From assembly GCA_017419165.1 (NCBI GenBank), contig JAFOLW010000030.1, forward strand, positions 54,742-118,741: a stretch of 64,000 bases of DNA. Reading direction: 5' to 3'. The notes beneath the pieces were generated by a model, which did no database searches, was not told the DNA's origin, and was given only the letters and a program-made list of their open reading frames with translations. This document shows, in pieces, positions 41,738 through 50,876 of the stretch; position 1 is the first letter of the stretch; each line of letters begins with the position of its first letter. The position numbers and the translations under genes were made by a program. This DNA comes from Erysipelotrichaceae bacterium (GTDB taxonomy: Bacteria; Bacillota_I; Bacilli_A; Erysipelotrichales; Erysipelotrichaceae).

Positions 41738-42632
41738 GATCCTCGATGAATTCATCGCTTATATGTATGAAAAAAGGAGCGGTTCGGACAAGACGTCCGA
41801 TTCCTATTACCGGGATATCGACCGCTTCATCCGTTTTCTGCAGGATAACGGGGTGGATTCTTTTGATCAGGTCGATAAGAACGTCGTTTTCGATTACATC
41901 GGTGAACTGCGTTCAGGCAGGATCTCCAGAGGAAAGATCTCCAATGCCACATATGCGAGGAATCTGAGCGCTTTGCGCTCTTTTTATCGTTTTCTCTGCG
42001 AACGCCACATTGTCGATGACAATCCTTTCCTGCAGTTCCGCAAAGTCCATGTGGAGAAGCATCTGCCGGATGTCCTGAGTTTCGAACAGGTCGAGAGGCT
42101 GCTGAATGTCTTCGATCTGGAAGATCCGATGCAGGTCCGCAACCGCTGCATCTTGGAATGCATCTATGCCTGCGGTTTGCGTATCTCGGAGTGCTGCGAT
42201 CTTAGACTTTCACAGATCGACAGGCGTTCTCTGATCGTCCGGGTCATCGGAAAGGGCAATAAGGAAAGGATCGTTCCGTACTATCCGCGCCTGAACGAAC
42301 TGATCGATCTGTATATCGAAAAATACCGCAACGAGTACGCTCCTGAAGGTTCCGATCTTCTTTTCGTCAGCACGAGACGAGGGAAAATATCGCCCCGAAG
42401 TGTTCAACTTCTGCTGGAAAATGCTAGAATAAAAGCTGGGCTTTCGGTCGATGTGCATCCGCATATGCTCAGGCATTCTTTTGCCACGCACCTTTTGGAC
42501 AACGGCGCCGACTTAAGAACGGTGCAGGAACTGCTGGGTCATGAGAACCTGTCAACGACGCAGCTGTACACACATCTGACATATGACCGGCTGAAAAATG
42601 CCGTTGAATCCGCCCATCCGCACGCAAAATGA
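41721..42632 (+). CDS. xerC: Tyrosine recombinase XerC/XerD
   Basis: Site-specific recombinase for chromosome dimer resolution at dif, 303 residues. The N-terminal SAM-like core-binding domain is followed by the catalytic domain: YACGLRISECCDLRLSQID (Arg I), VIGKGNKERIVPYYP (Lys beta hairpin), HPHMLRHSFATHLLDNGADL (HxxR), LGHENLSTTQLYTHLTYDR (His and the tyrosine nucleophile in TQLYTH). It overlaps trmFO by 17 bases, the housekeeping xerC position of Bacillota, so a mobile-element integrase is unlikely. XerC and XerD cannot be separated by sequence alone. It overlaps the LtaS-like gene by four bases. Confidence 0.94.
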   Translation: MQEMYRILDEFIAYMYEKRSGSDKTSDSYYRDIDRFIRFLQDNGVDSFDQVDKNVVFDYIGELRSGRISRGKISNATYARNLSALRSFYRFLCERHIVDDNPFLQFRKVHVEKHLPDVLSFEQVERLLNVFDLEDPMQVRNRCILECIYACGLRISECCDLRLSQIDRRSLIVRVIGKGNKERIVPYYPRLNELIDLYIEKYRNEYAPEGSDLLFVSTRRGKISPRSVQLLLENARIKAGLSVDVHPHMLRHSFATHLLDNGADLRTVQELLGHENLSTTQLYTHLTYDRLKNAVESAHPHAK

Positions 42633-44593
42633 AAAAACTGAAATTCGATCTTAGATTCTTATATCTTTTCATACCGATGTTCCTGCTTGAACTGCTTTTT
42701 CATCTGGTCCAGTTTCATGGCCTGGAATTCTTTTCGGTACTGAGAGTCTTCTTATTCACGCTCTTCCTTTCGCTTCTGATCTCGCTGATCGGACGTCTGT
42801 TCAAGAACCCGAAAGTCTATTTCATCCTGGGCCTGATCGTAATGATCTGGTTCTGTGCCTACAGTTTCGTTGAACTGATCTTCAAGAACTTCATGGGAGA
42901 TTTCTACTCCTTCGGAACGGTCGGTGACGGAGCGCTGAGGATCGCTCAGTACGCAGTCATCTTCCTGTCTTCGGCGAAACTGCCGTATTATCTTTGTTTC
43001 GTTCCTTTGATCGTCTATATCCTGCTTCACCGTTTCGTGAAGTTCAATGCCAAAGGTCCATTCCAGCTGCCGGCGATCTTCTGCATCCTGGCATTCTTGC
43101 TGCTGATCCCGGCCATGGATCTGTCTTCCGGATCGTCGTCGATCCTGAACATCTACGGGACTTTCTCCAACAAGACGATCATCATCGACAAATACGGCAT
43201 CGAGCATTTCTTCTTCCGTGATCTGTCAGCTCTGGTCTATAAGGTCCCGGAAAGCATCGAGATCGAAGAAGAAGTCATCGAAGAAGCTCCGCCGGCGCAG
43301 GAGACGGAAGTTTCCAAAAAGCGTCAGATCAATGATGCCGAATGGAAGAACATCGCGCAGAGCGAAGTCAATACCAATATGCAGACGATCGACAAGTATC
43401 TCATGAACCGTCAGATCACCCAGACCAACGAGAAGACGGGCATTTTCGAAGACTACAACTTCATCTATTTCATGGTCGAAGCCGGCGATTATCTGATGAT
43501 CGACGAACAGCTGACGCCGACTTTGTACAAGATGTATTCGCAAGGCATCCATTTTGCCAACCACTATACGCCGATCTACTCCTGTGCGACCGGGGAATCG
43601 GAACTGGTATCGTATCTTTCGATCTTCCCGTACGTCAACGTCTGTACGCCGAATTACATCGCAGGTATCGACTACTACGAAGCACTTCCTTACATGTTCA
43701 AAAACAAAGGCTATGCGACGTTTGCCTTGCATAACTGGCGCGATGAATTCTACGAGAGGAATTCCATCCTGCCGGCGATCGGATTTGATGCGTATTATGA
43801 TATCGATGACATTTGGCAGGACAAGAGCATCGAACATACCAACGGCTGGCAGTCCGATAAGATGCTGATCGAGCAGGCGATCAAGCATATGGAAGAGACG
43901 GACGGGAAATTCTTCTGTGATATCATCACATCCTGCATGCATTTCCCGTATGATGAACCTTCCTACTGGGGCGATTATTATGTCGATCGGATCAACGAGG
44001 TCCATCCGGACTGGACGATCGAATTCAAAAGATACATGTCCAAGTGTATGAATTTTGACGACGGTCTCAAGACTCTGCTGGATTATCTGGAGAGTTCCGG
44101 CAAGGCGGACAATACCGTCATCTGCATCTATCCCGACCACCGTCCTTACTGGATGGACTATGATCTGGTCATGGAAACGACGCGTTATATCGATCCGCTC
44201 AGATCGGGCGAAAACGGTATCTACCGTTCACCGTTCATCATCTACAACAAGAACATCGAACCGGAGATCAATGAGAACTACTGTTCGACGCTCGACCACG
44301 CCCCGACCATCGCCAATCTGTTCAATCTGAATTATGATCCGCGTTTGTTTATGGGAACGGATGCGTTCAACGGCGACAATATCGTCATCCTGGCCAACGG
44401 CAACTGGATCTGCTCGAGCGGTTACTATGACGCGACCGGTGAGAAGTTCATCCCGAACGATCCCAATGTTCCGGTGGATGAGGCCTTTGTCAACCGGACG
44501 ACCAGTTCGGTACAGAATACGATCAAGATCTCCTATCTGATCATGGATGAGGATTATTTTGCGAAGCGCCGTTCGATCTGTTCGCCGCGATAA
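42629..44593 (+). CDS. LtaS-like polyglycerolphosphate/sulfatase-family membrane enzyme
   Basis: Probable envelope phosphotransferase of the lipoteichoic acid synthase/alkaline phosphatase fold, 654 residues. Five transmembrane segments occupy about residues 8-175, then an acidic linker leads to the extracellular catalytic domain. Likely active-site residues: Glu284 in FMVEAGDYL (LtaS has ES), Thr321 in YSCATGESE (the nucleophile), His in CMHFPYD, and Asp503-His504 in YPDHRPYW. The order and spacing match LtaS, though the GKTSDAE motif is divergent, so substrate and product may differ. It sits between xerC and murE where Bacillus has hslVU-codY. Confidence 0.85.
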   Translation: MKKLKFDLRFLYLFIPMFLLELLFHLVQFHGLEFFSVLRVFLFTLFLSLLISLIGRLFKNPKVYFILGLIVMIWFCAYSFVELIFKNFMGDFYSFGTVGDGALRIAQYAVIFLSSAKLPYYLCFVPLIVYILLHRFVKFNAKGPFQLPAIFCILAFLLLIPAMDLSSGSSSILNIYGTFSNKTIIIDKYGIEHFFFRDLSALVYKVPESIEIEEEVIEEAPPAQETEVSKKRQINDAEWKNIAQSEVNTNMQTIDKYLMNRQITQTNEKTGIFEDYNFIYFMVEAGDYLMIDEQLTPTLYKMYSQGIHFANHYTPIYSCATGESELVSYLSIFPYVNVCTPNYIAGIDYYEALPYMFKNKGYATFALHNWRDEFYERNSILPAIGFDAYYDIDDIWQDKSIEHTNGWQSDKMLIEQAIKHMEETDGKFFCDIITSCMHFPYDEPSYWGDYYVDRINEVHPDWTIEFKRYMSKCMNFDDGLKTLLDYLESSGKADNTVICIYPDHRPYWMDYDLVMETTRYIDPLRSGENGIYRSPFIIYNKNIEPEINENYCSTLDHAPTIANLFNLNYDPRLFMGTDAFNGDNIVILANGNWICSSGYYDATGEKFIPNDPNVPVDEAFVNRTTSSVQNTIKISYLIMDEDYFAKRRSICSPR

Positions 44594-44604
44594 ATAAAAG
44601 AGTT

Positions 44605-46068
44605 ATGAAAATCAGCCAAGTATTTCCAACAGACAGCGATCTGAACATCTCATCGATCATGTTCGACTCCCGCAAACAATGCAGGGATTCGATCTTTTTT
44701 GCCATGAAAGGCAAGATCAATGACGGTCACCGGTTCATAGAAAAAGCCATTGAAAACGGTGCCGTCTGTATCGTACACAGCGATCCGATCGATAAGAAAC
44801 ATGACGGTATCCTCTACATTCAGACGGACGATCCGACAAGAGCCTATGTCAGTTTCTGCAATGCTTATTACGATCATCCGATGGACAAGATGAACGTGAT
44901 CGGCATCACCGGCACCAACGGAAAGACGACGATCGCCTGGATCATCCGTTCCATCATCGCTCATTTCCACAAGTGCGGGTACATCGGTACGATGGGTTAT
45001 TGTTATGATGAGACGATCAGAGATTCCAATATGTTTTTGACGACGCCGAAGTCCGATGAACTGTTCCGTATCGGCAAGGAAATGGTCGATGCCGGATGTA
45101 AGGCACTGGTCCTGGAAGCTTCTTCGGAAGGTCTGGCAACGCATCGTCTTGATCAGGTGAGCTTTTCGACTGCCGTATTCAACAATCTTTCCGGCGAGCA
45201 CTTCGATGTCCACGGAACGATGGAAGACTATTTCAAAGCAAAATGTCTGCTTTTCGATATGCTGAAACAAGACGGCAAGGCGATCATCAACAGGGATGAT
45301 GCGTATGGCAGAAGGCTGTATGACCTTGTCGACCGCAGGAAGATCACTTTTGCGATCGATGCCGACGCCGACTACAAAGCGGAAGATCTGAAGCTTTACA
45401 GCGATCATTCGGAATTCATACTGAGACACGGAAACAAGACTTGGCAGATCAGCACGAACATGCTGGCAAGGTTCAACATCTATAACCTGCTTGCCGTGAT
45501 CGCCGTACTCAACGAGAACGGTTATGGCATCGATGAGATCCTGCCATATCTTGAGACGGTCGAACTGACACCGGGAAGATGCCAGATGGTGCAAGCCGGT
45601 CAGGACTTCAATGTGGTCGTCGATTTTGCATTCACGCCCAACTCTTTTGACAAAGTCTTTTCCTTTGCCGAATCGATCACGGCGGAAGACGGCAAGATCA
45701 TTGCGGTCTTCGGCGCTGCCGGTGACCGCGATCACAAGAGGAGGCCCGGCACATCCGTGATCGCCGATGAGCGGGCGGATCATGTCATCCTTTCTTATGA
45801 CGACCCGTCCAGCGAAGATATGCTGGGGATCTTGGAGGAGATGGCGACATATTTCAAGCGTCTGCAGCCGCAGATCATCCTCGATCGGATCGAGGCGATC
45901 GATACGGCGGTGCGGATGGCGAAGAAAGGGGATACCATCCTCTTGCTCGGAAAGGGGAGCGATCATTTCTTCCTCTGCAAAGGAGGGCGTGTACCGTATA
46001 TTTCCGATGAGACGGCAGCAAGAAATGCGATCGCCGCAAAACTCTCAGAAATGCATAAAAAGGCTTAA
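44605..46068 (+). CDS. murE: UDP-N-acetylmuramoyl-tripeptide synthetase MurE
   Basis: Cytoplasmic ligase adding the third stem-peptide residue of peptidoglycan, 487 residues. Mur ligase motifs are present: SIMFDSRKQCRDSIFFAMKG near the N terminus (S.DSR.v..g.lF.A..G), VIGITGTNGKTTIAW (P-loop), LEASSEGLATHRLD (MurE H..E block), FNNLSGEHFDVHGTMEDYFKAK in two parts including the carbamylated Lys, and TPGRCQMV. At the residue-selecting site it reads DDPSSED (399-405) rather than the DNPR of diaminopimelate enzymes, so L-lysine or another residue is more likely. It is detached from the mra cluster and ends in a terminator. Confidence 0.92.
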   Translation: MKISQVFPTDSDLNISSIMFDSRKQCRDSIFFAMKGKINDGHRFIEKAIENGAVCIVHSDPIDKKHDGILYIQTDDPTRAYVSFCNAYYDHPMDKMNVIGITGTNGKTTIAWIIRSIIAHFHKCGYIGTMGYCYDETIRDSNMFLTTPKSDELFRIGKEMVDAGCKALVLEASSEGLATHRLDQVSFSTAVFNNLSGEHFDVHGTMEDYFKAKCLLFDMLKQDGKAIINRDDAYGRRLYDLVDRRKITFAIDADADYKAEDLKLYSDHSEFILRHGNKTWQISTNMLARFNIYNLLAVIAVLNENGYGIDEILPYLETVELTPGRCQMVQAGQDFNVVVDFAFTPNSFDKVFSFAESITAEDGKIIAVFGAAGDRDHKRRPGTSVIADERADHVILSYDDPSSEDMLGILEEMATYFKRLQPQIILDRIEAIDTAVRMAKKGDTILLLGKGSDHFFLCKGGRVPYISDETAARNAIAAKLSEMHKKA

Positions 46069-46085
46069 AAAAGCCTTTCTTTTTA
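46059..46085 (+). terminator. Intrinsic terminator after murE
   Basis: AAAGGCTT and AAGCCTTT around an AAAA loop, overlapping the murE stop codon, followed by a T-rich run. Confidence 0.85.
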
Positions 46086-46095
46086 TATATCGATA

Positions 46096-46104
46096 TGTTA
46101 GAAT
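46096..46104 (+). promoter_or_regulatory. Extended -10 promoter of rpsB-tsf
   Basis: TGT then TAGAAT (46099-46104); the -35 region (TTTCTT at 17-base spacing) is weak and lies in the murE terminator tail. Confidence 0.65.
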
Positions 46105-46111
46105 AATTAGG

Positions 46112-46212
46112 CATTTATGCATACACACACTATGGATTCATCGCTCCGTGCTTGAAAAAGTTAGCGGTGTCCGAAATAGTGGAGGCGTAACGGAAAGAGA
46201 GGAAATTATTAA
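46112..46212 (+). promoter_or_regulatory. Structured rpsB leader, probable S2 autoregulatory RNA
   Basis: About 100 untranslated bases contain a nested fold: CACTAT (46128-46133) pairs with ATAGTG (46176-46181), and inside it CATCGCT (46139-46145) pairs with AGCGGTG (46163-46169) with one G-U pair. The 3' side runs into GGAGG. Firmicute rpsB genes are known to carry S2-binding leaders of this kind; the match to that family is from memory and untested. Confidence 0.6.
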
Positions 46213-47184
46213 ATGCAATTAGTTTCAATGAGAAAACTTCTGGAAAACGGTGCTCATTTCGGACACCAGACCAGAAGATGGGACCCGAAGTGCAAACCGT
46301 TCATCTACACAGCAAAGAACGGCATCTACATCATCGACCTCAACAAGACACAGGAAGCTTTACAGGTCGCCTATGACAAGATGAAATCCATCGCGGAAGA
46401 AGGCGGCAAAGTCTTATTCGTCGGTACGAAGAAACAGGCTCAGCAGATCATCCTTGATGAAGCGACCAGATCCGGCAGCTTCTACATCAACCAGAGATGG
46501 TTAGGCGGAACCTTGACGAACTTCCGTACGATCCAGAAGAGGATCAAGCGTCTGATCGAGATCGAACAGATGGAAACTGACGGTACGATCTCTGTTTATC
46601 CGAAGAAGGAACAGGTCCTCATTCATAAGGAAGCTGTCCGTCTCGAAAACTTCTTAGGCGGTATCAAGGAAATGAAGAAGCTCCCGGATGCAGTCGTCGT
46701 CGTCGATCCGAAGGAAGACCACAACGCCGTTTCCGAAGCTAAGAAGCTTGGTATCCCTGTATTCGGTCTTGCCGATACGAACTGCGATCCGGCTACTGTC
46801 GATTACGCGATCCCGGCAAACGATGATGCGATCAAATCCATCAAGCTGCTGATGTCCTTACTGGCTGACGCGATCGTCGAGTCCAAGGGCGGCATCTTAC
46901 AGGATGCTTACCAGGAAGGCGATATCGAAAACGATATCACGATGGAAGATGTCATCATCAACGTTGAAAAACACGCTGAAGAACAGGAAAAGAGAAGAAA
47001 AGCCAGAAACGAAGAAAGAAACAATCGTTTCAATAACAGAGGTCCGAGAAGATATAACTCCGAGAAGAGATATATCAACAAGAAGGAAGAAACTGCTGCA
47101 GAAGCTCCGGCTGCTGAAGTAAAGGCCGAAGTCAAGGAAGAAGTCAAAGAAGCTGTTACAGAAACAAAGGAGGCTGCTGAATAA
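46213..47184 (+). CDS. rpsB: Small ribosomal subunit protein uS2 with long charged C-terminal tail
   Basis: 30S protein needed for S1 binding. The core is typical: [79 protein letters not shown] and [12 protein letters not shown]. With 323 residues it is about 70 longer than usual. The extra tail from about residue 255 begins with an Arg/Asn-rich stretch ([20 protein letters not shown]) and ends in an Ala/Glu/Lys-rich stretch that alternates charge. It is translated from an ATG following AGAGAGGAAA and abuts tsf with one shared base. Confidence 0.97.
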   Translation: MQLVSMRKLLENGAHFGHQTRRWDPKCKPFIYTAKNGIYIIDLNKTQEALQVAYDKMKSIAEEGGKVLFVGTKKQAQQIILDEATRSGSFYINQRWLGGTLTNFRTIQKRIKRLIEIEQMETDGTISVYPKKEQVLIHKEAVRLENFLGGIKEMKKLPDAVVVVDPKEDHNAVSEAKKLGIPVFGLADTNCDPATVDYAIPANDDAIKSIKLLMSLLADAIVESKGGILQDAYQEGDIENDITMEDVIINVEKHAEEQEKRRKARNEERNNRFNNRGPRRYNSEKRYINKKEETAAEAPAAEVKAEVKEEVKEAVTETKEAAE

Positions 47185-48071
47185 TGGCGATCAGTGCTGC
47201 TCAAGTCAAAGAATTAAGAGAAAAGACCGGTGCCGGTATGCTCGACTGCAAGAATGCTCTTGTAGCTTCTGACGGCGATATGGAAAAAGCGATCGACTGG
47301 CTCAGAGAAAAGGGCATTGCCAAATCCGTCAAAAAGGCTTCCCGTATCGCTGCTGAAGGTCTTGCTAAGATCGTCATCAGCGGAAACAAAGCCTGCATGA
47401 TCGAAGTCAACTCCGAAACCGACTTCGTTGCCAAGAACGAACAGTTCCTCAAACTTCTTGAAACAGCTGCCAACACGATCCTGGCCAATGAACCGGCGGA
47501 CAACGACGCTGCCCTCGCACTTGCCTGCGGCAACGGTACGTTGAACGACGAATTCATCAACGCTACGGCAACGATCGGCGAAAAGATCGTCCTGAGAAGA
47601 TTCGCTATCGTCAGAAAGGAAGACGATGAGATCTTCGGCGATTACACCCATATGGGCGGTTCCAAGACTGCATTGGTCGTCTTAAAGGGCGGCAATGAAG
47701 AACTGGCGCACTATATGGCGATGCAGATCGCTTCCATGTCTCCGACTTATGTCAGCTCCGCAGATATGCCGGCTGATGTCGTCGATCATGAAAGAAAAGT
47801 CCAGACTGAGATCGTCAGAAATGATGAGAAGTTTGCCGGCAAACCGGAGAACGTAATCAACGGCGCGATCGAAGGCAAGGTCTCCAAGGCTTTGAAGGAA
47901 ATGTGCCTGGTCGATCAGGAATACTTCCTCGACACCAACAAAAAGGTCTCTGCAGTTCTCAAGGAGAACCATGCGGAAGTCAAGTGTTTCGTCAGATACA
48001 CTGTCGGTGAAGGCATTGAGAAGCGTGAAGAAAACTTTGCGGATGAAGTCGCAAAGCAGATGAACGCTTAA
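47184..48071 (+). CDS. tsf: Elongation factor Ts
   Basis: Nucleotide exchange factor for EF-Tu, 295 residues. N-terminal UBA domain: AAQVKELREKTGAGMLDCKN, then MEKAIDWLREKGIAKSVKKA; the core has the TDFV motif (VNSETDFVAKNEQF), HYMAMQIASMSPTYV and the C-terminal FVRYTVGEGIEKREENFADE. All are standard. It shares one base with rpsB and is closed by a terminator. Confidence 0.98.
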   Translation: MAISAAQVKELREKTGAGMLDCKNALVASDGDMEKAIDWLREKGIAKSVKKASRIAAEGLAKIVISGNKACMIEVNSETDFVAKNEQFLKLLETAANTILANEPADNDAALALACGNGTLNDEFINATATIGEKIVLRRFAIVRKEDDEIFGDYTHMGGSKTALVVLKGGNEELAHYMAMQIASMSPTYVSSADMPADVVDHERKVQTEIVRNDEKFAGKPENVINGAIEGKVSKALKEMCLVDQEYFLDTNKKVSAVLKENHAEVKCFVRYTVGEGIEKREENFADEVAKQMNA

Positions 48072-48085
48072 AAAAGATTTCCCAT

Positions 48086-48116
48086 AAAACGGCCGGATGA
48101 TTCCGACCGTTTTTAT
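48086..48116 (+). terminator. Intrinsic terminator after tsf
   Basis: AAAACGGCCGG (48086-48096) with CCGACCGTTTT (48103-48113), one mismatch, six-base loop and T-run. Confidence 0.82.
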
Positions 48117-48129
48117 ATTGTCCGTTTTT

Positions 48130-48138
48130 TGCTAGAAT
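48130..48138 (+). promoter_or_regulatory. Extended -10 promoter of pyrH
   Basis: TGC then TAGAAT (48133-48138), followed by a CAGAGG Shine-Dalgarno before the ATG at 48160. No convincing -35. Confidence 0.6.
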
Positions 48139-48159
48139 AAGAAACAGAGGTAAATCCAA

Positions 48160-48861
48160 ATGTATAAAAGAGTCTTATTGAAATTATCGGGAGAAGCTTT
48201 ATCTGCACCTGATTTTCCTTTCTCGACGGAAGTTCTCGAATCGATCGGCAAACAAGTCAAAAAGATCGCCGATATGGGGATCGGTGTCGGTATCGTGGTC
48301 GGCGGCGGAAACATCTGCAGAGGCCGTATCTTTGAAGAACTCGGTTTCGACCGCGTCAAAGCGGATTATGCCGGCATGTTGGCAACGGTCATCAATGCCG
48401 TCATGTTTTCCGCAGAACTCAGCCGTTTGGGCGTGAAGTCCGTACCGATGTCGGCCGTGACCGCACAAAATGTCATGGATTTTGATGTTGATGAGGCCAA
48501 CCGTCTGATCGAAGAGGGCAATGTCGTCGTTTTCGGCGGCGGGTATGGCAAGCCTTACTATTCCACCGATACCGGTTCGGCGCAGCGGGCGAAGGATATC
48601 CATGCGGATGTCATCCTGATGGCGAAGTCCGGTGTGGACGGCGTCTATGACAAGGACCCCAACAAGTATGACGATGCAAAGAAATTTGATGCACTTACGT
48701 TTAATGATATACTTGAGTTAGGTCTGAAAGTGATCGATCCGCAGGCTGCCGAGATCTGTGCAGAATCGGGTATCGAAGCTTTCGTTTTCAATATGTCTGA
48801 AGAAGACAACATCGTCAAGGCGGTGACCGGCGAAGCTGTCGGTACTGTGATCAGACGATAA
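48160..48861 (+). CDS. pyrH: Uridylate kinase
   Basis: Phosphorylates UMP to UDP, 233 residues, bacterial hexameric type of the amino-acid kinase fold. It shows KRVLLKLSGEAL, GIVVGGGNICRG, ADYAGMLATVINA, PMSAVTAQNVMDF, VVVFGGGYGKPYYSTDTGSA in two parts, ADVILMAKSGVDGVYDKDPN and NDILELGLKVIDPQAAEIC. It heads the pyrH-frr-uppS-cdsA-dxr group, an order common to many bacteria. Confidence 0.97.
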   Translation: MYKRVLLKLSGEALSAPDFPFSTEVLESIGKQVKKIADMGIGVGIVVGGGNICRGRIFEELGFDRVKADYAGMLATVINAVMFSAELSRLGVKSVPMSAVTAQNVMDFDVDEANRLIEEGNVVVFGGGYGKPYYSTDTGSAQRAKDIHADVILMAKSGVDGVYDKDPNKYDDAKKFDALTFNDILELGLKVIDPQAAEICAESGIEAFVFNMSEEDNIVKAVTGEAVGTVIRR

Positions 48862-48872
48862 GGGAGGGTATT

Positions 48873-49421
48873 ATGGATAATCTTTTTTTAGAGATCGCCG
48901 ATGAAAAAATGACCGGTGCGATCAAGGCGTTCGAATCTTCGCTGACCAAAGTCAGGACGGGCAGAGCCAATCCGACGATGCTGGACGGCATCAATGTGGA
49001 TTACTACGGTTCGCCGACGCCTTTGAATCAGATCGCTTCGATCTCCATTCAGGAAGGCAAGACCCTGGTCATCAAGCCTTTTGACCGCAATTCGGTAAAA
49101 GATGTCGAACGTGCGATCAACGCTTCCGATCTGGGCCTTCCGGTACAGAACAACGGTGACGTGCTCCGTGTCACGGTCCCGGCTCTTACCGAAGATACCC
49201 GTAAAGGTTATTGCAAAGATGTCGACAAGATGGCGGAAGAAGCCAAGGTCCATATCCGCAATGCCAGAAGAGAAGTCAATGAGGAGATCAAGAAAGATAA
49301 GACTATCCCGGAAGATCTTTCCAAGTCATACCTGGAAGACATTCAGAAGGCAACGGACAAGGCGATCACTAAGATCGAAGAGATCGCTAAAGCAAAACAA
49401 AAAGAGATCATGACGATCTGA
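48873..49421 (+). CDS. frr: Ribosome recycling factor
   Basis: Splits post-termination ribosomes with EF-G. At 182 residues it is standard. It has MTGAIKAFESSLTKVRTGRA, NPTMLDGINVDYYGSPTPLN, IKPFDRNSVKDVERAI, GDVLRVTVPALTEDTRK and the long three-helix bundle ending in AKQKEIMTI. An AAGGGAGG Shine-Dalgarno precedes the ATG, and the stop shares bases with the uppS start. Confidence 0.98.
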   Translation: MDNLFLEIADEKMTGAIKAFESSLTKVRTGRANPTMLDGINVDYYGSPTPLNQIASISIQEGKTLVIKPFDRNSVKDVERAINASDLGLPVQNNGDVLRVTVPALTEDTRKGYCKDVDKMAEEAKVHIRNARREVNEEIKKDKTIPEDLSKSYLEDIQKATDKAITKIEEIAKAKQKEIMTI

Positions 49422-50131
49422 TGAATACGCTGAATCACCTGGCGATCATTATGGACGGCAATGGCCGCTGGGCTAAACTGAATAAACTTCCCCGTACTGC
49501 CGGTCATTATAAGGGAGTCGAGGTCCTGAGAAATATCACGATCTACGCAAACAGGTTAGGCATCAAATGCCTGACCGTTTATGCGTTTTCGACAGAGAAC
49601 TGGAAACGGTCTGTGGAAGAGGTGAATTATATCATGTCGCTTCCGAAGATCTTTTTCGCTTCTTATATCAAAGAACTGATGGACAACAACGTCCGCATCA
49701 TGATCATCGGCGATCGGGAAAAGATCCCGGCAGAGACGATGAAAGTGATCGATGAAGCGATCGAAACGACGAAAAACAATACGGGTCTGATCCTGAACTT
49801 CGCTTTCAATTACGGGGCAAGAGATGAGATCGTCAGAGCTGCCAGACAATATGCGATCGATTATAAGGACGGAAAAGTCTCTGATCTCGATGAAGAAAGT
49901 TTCGCATCTTATCTGTATACGAAGGATCTTCCGGAAGTCGATCTGCTGATCCGCACGGGTTCGGAGATGCGTCTTTCCAATTTCCTTTTATATCAGCTGG
50001 CATATTCGGAGTTTGTCGTCATTGATACGCTTTGGCCGGATTTCAACAACGATGTATTGGATCAATGCATCGCCGAATATCAAAGCCGCAAGCGTAATTT
50101 CGGAGGTCGTGATGAAACAAAGAGTCATTAG
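49421..50131 (+). CDS. uppS: Isoprenyl transferase (undecaprenyl diphosphate synthase)
   Basis: Makes the C55 lipid carrier used by MraY and teichoic-acid enzymes, 236 residues. Conserved regions: LNHLAIIMDGNGRWAKLNKL, TVYAFSTENWKRS, NFAFNYGARDEIVRAAR, and DLLIRTGSEMRLSNFLLYQL with YSEFVVIDTLWPDF. The usual GH..G after the DGNGRWA loop is AGHYKGVE. It overlaps frr by one base and cdsA by 20 bases. Confidence 0.97.
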   Translation: MNTLNHLAIIMDGNGRWAKLNKLPRTAGHYKGVEVLRNITIYANRLGIKCLTVYAFSTENWKRSVEEVNYIMSLPKIFFASYIKELMDNNVRIMIIGDREKIPAETMKVIDEAIETTKNNTGLILNFAFNYGARDEIVRAARQYAIDYKDGKVSDLDEESFASYLYTKDLPEVDLLIRTGSEMRLSNFLLYQLAYSEFVVIDTLWPDFNNDVLDQCIAEYQSRKRNFGGRDETKSH

Positions 50132-50876
50132 TGGTATATTCATTGCCCTGATCACCGTAGTCGCCGCTTATTTCGGCGGTCTGATCTTGGATGCCGTACT
50201 GGCATTCATCGGCATCTGGGGCTCTTATGAATTCACAAAGATCCGCAAAGAAAACTTCAATTATATCCTCTTTGCCATCATGGTCATCTCCATCGCAGGG
50301 ATCGTGCTGGTCAATGAGAAGGGCATCCTCATCCTTTTGCTGGAGATGCTGGTACTGCTGGGGATCGCAGTATTTGACGAGCATGAGAATTTTGACGATG
50401 TCTGTGCGACGTTCCTGATGTCGGCGCTTCTGGGCTATGCGTTGTATTTCATGCGCCATCTGCAGCATATCGATAAGTTTTTGTTCGGCTATGTGCTGAT
50501 CATCTCTTACCTGACGGATGTATTTGCCTTTCAGGTCGGCGTCAAGTTCGGCAAGCATAAGCTCAATCCCCGCGTTTCACCCAAGAAGACCATCGAAGGT
50601 TCGATCGGCGGCTGGTTCTTCGGCTGTGCCATCTCTCTTGCGTGGGCGTTCCTGTTCGGATTCTTCGGCATGCGTCCGGTCTTGTTCGTCGTCGCATCGC
50701 TGTTTCTGCCTTTGATCTCCGAGATCGGTGACCTGGTCTTCTCTTTGATCAAGCGTCATTACGGTGTCAAGGATTTCTCCAACCTGATCCCGGGCCACGG
50801 CGGCATCCTGGACAGGATGGATTCCCATATCTTCTGTATGGTCTTATTCGGAGTATTGATGAATTTATTCTTATGA
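50112..50876 (+). CDS. cdsA: Phosphatidate cytidylyltransferase
   Basis: Makes CDP-diacylglycerol for phospholipids. The 254-residue membrane protein has seven or eight hydrophobic segments and the C-terminal signature SPKKTIEGSIGGWFFG, LISEIGDLVFSLIKRHYGVKD and LIPGHGGILDRMDSH. The start at 50112 follows GGAGGTCGTG inside the end of uppS; further in-frame upstream sequence lies wholly within uppS and is rejected. It overlaps dxr by four bases (ATGA). Confidence 0.96.
   Translation: MKQRVISGIFIALITVVAAYFGGLILDAVLAFIGIWGSYEFTKIRKENFNYILFAIMVISIAGIVLVNEKGILILLLEMLVLLGIAVFDEHENFDDVCATFLMSALLGYALYFMRHLQHIDKFLFGYVLIISYLTDVFAFQVGVKFGKHKLNPRVSPKKTIEGSIGGWFFGCAISLAWAFLFGFFGMRPVLFVVASLFLPLISEIGDLVFSLIKRHYGVKDFSNLIPGHGGILDRMDSHIFCMVLFGVLMNLFL

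Noticed and set aside
41721..42632. Tyrosine recombinase as a sign of an integrated element
   Set aside because: It overlaps trmFO in the housekeeping xerC position; no attachment repeats, phage genes or composition break were seen.
44650..45966. Open frame of 438 codons on the - strand inside murE
   Set aside because: Antisense shadow with biased His/Arg/Asp composition and no start signals; murE motifs fill the + strand.
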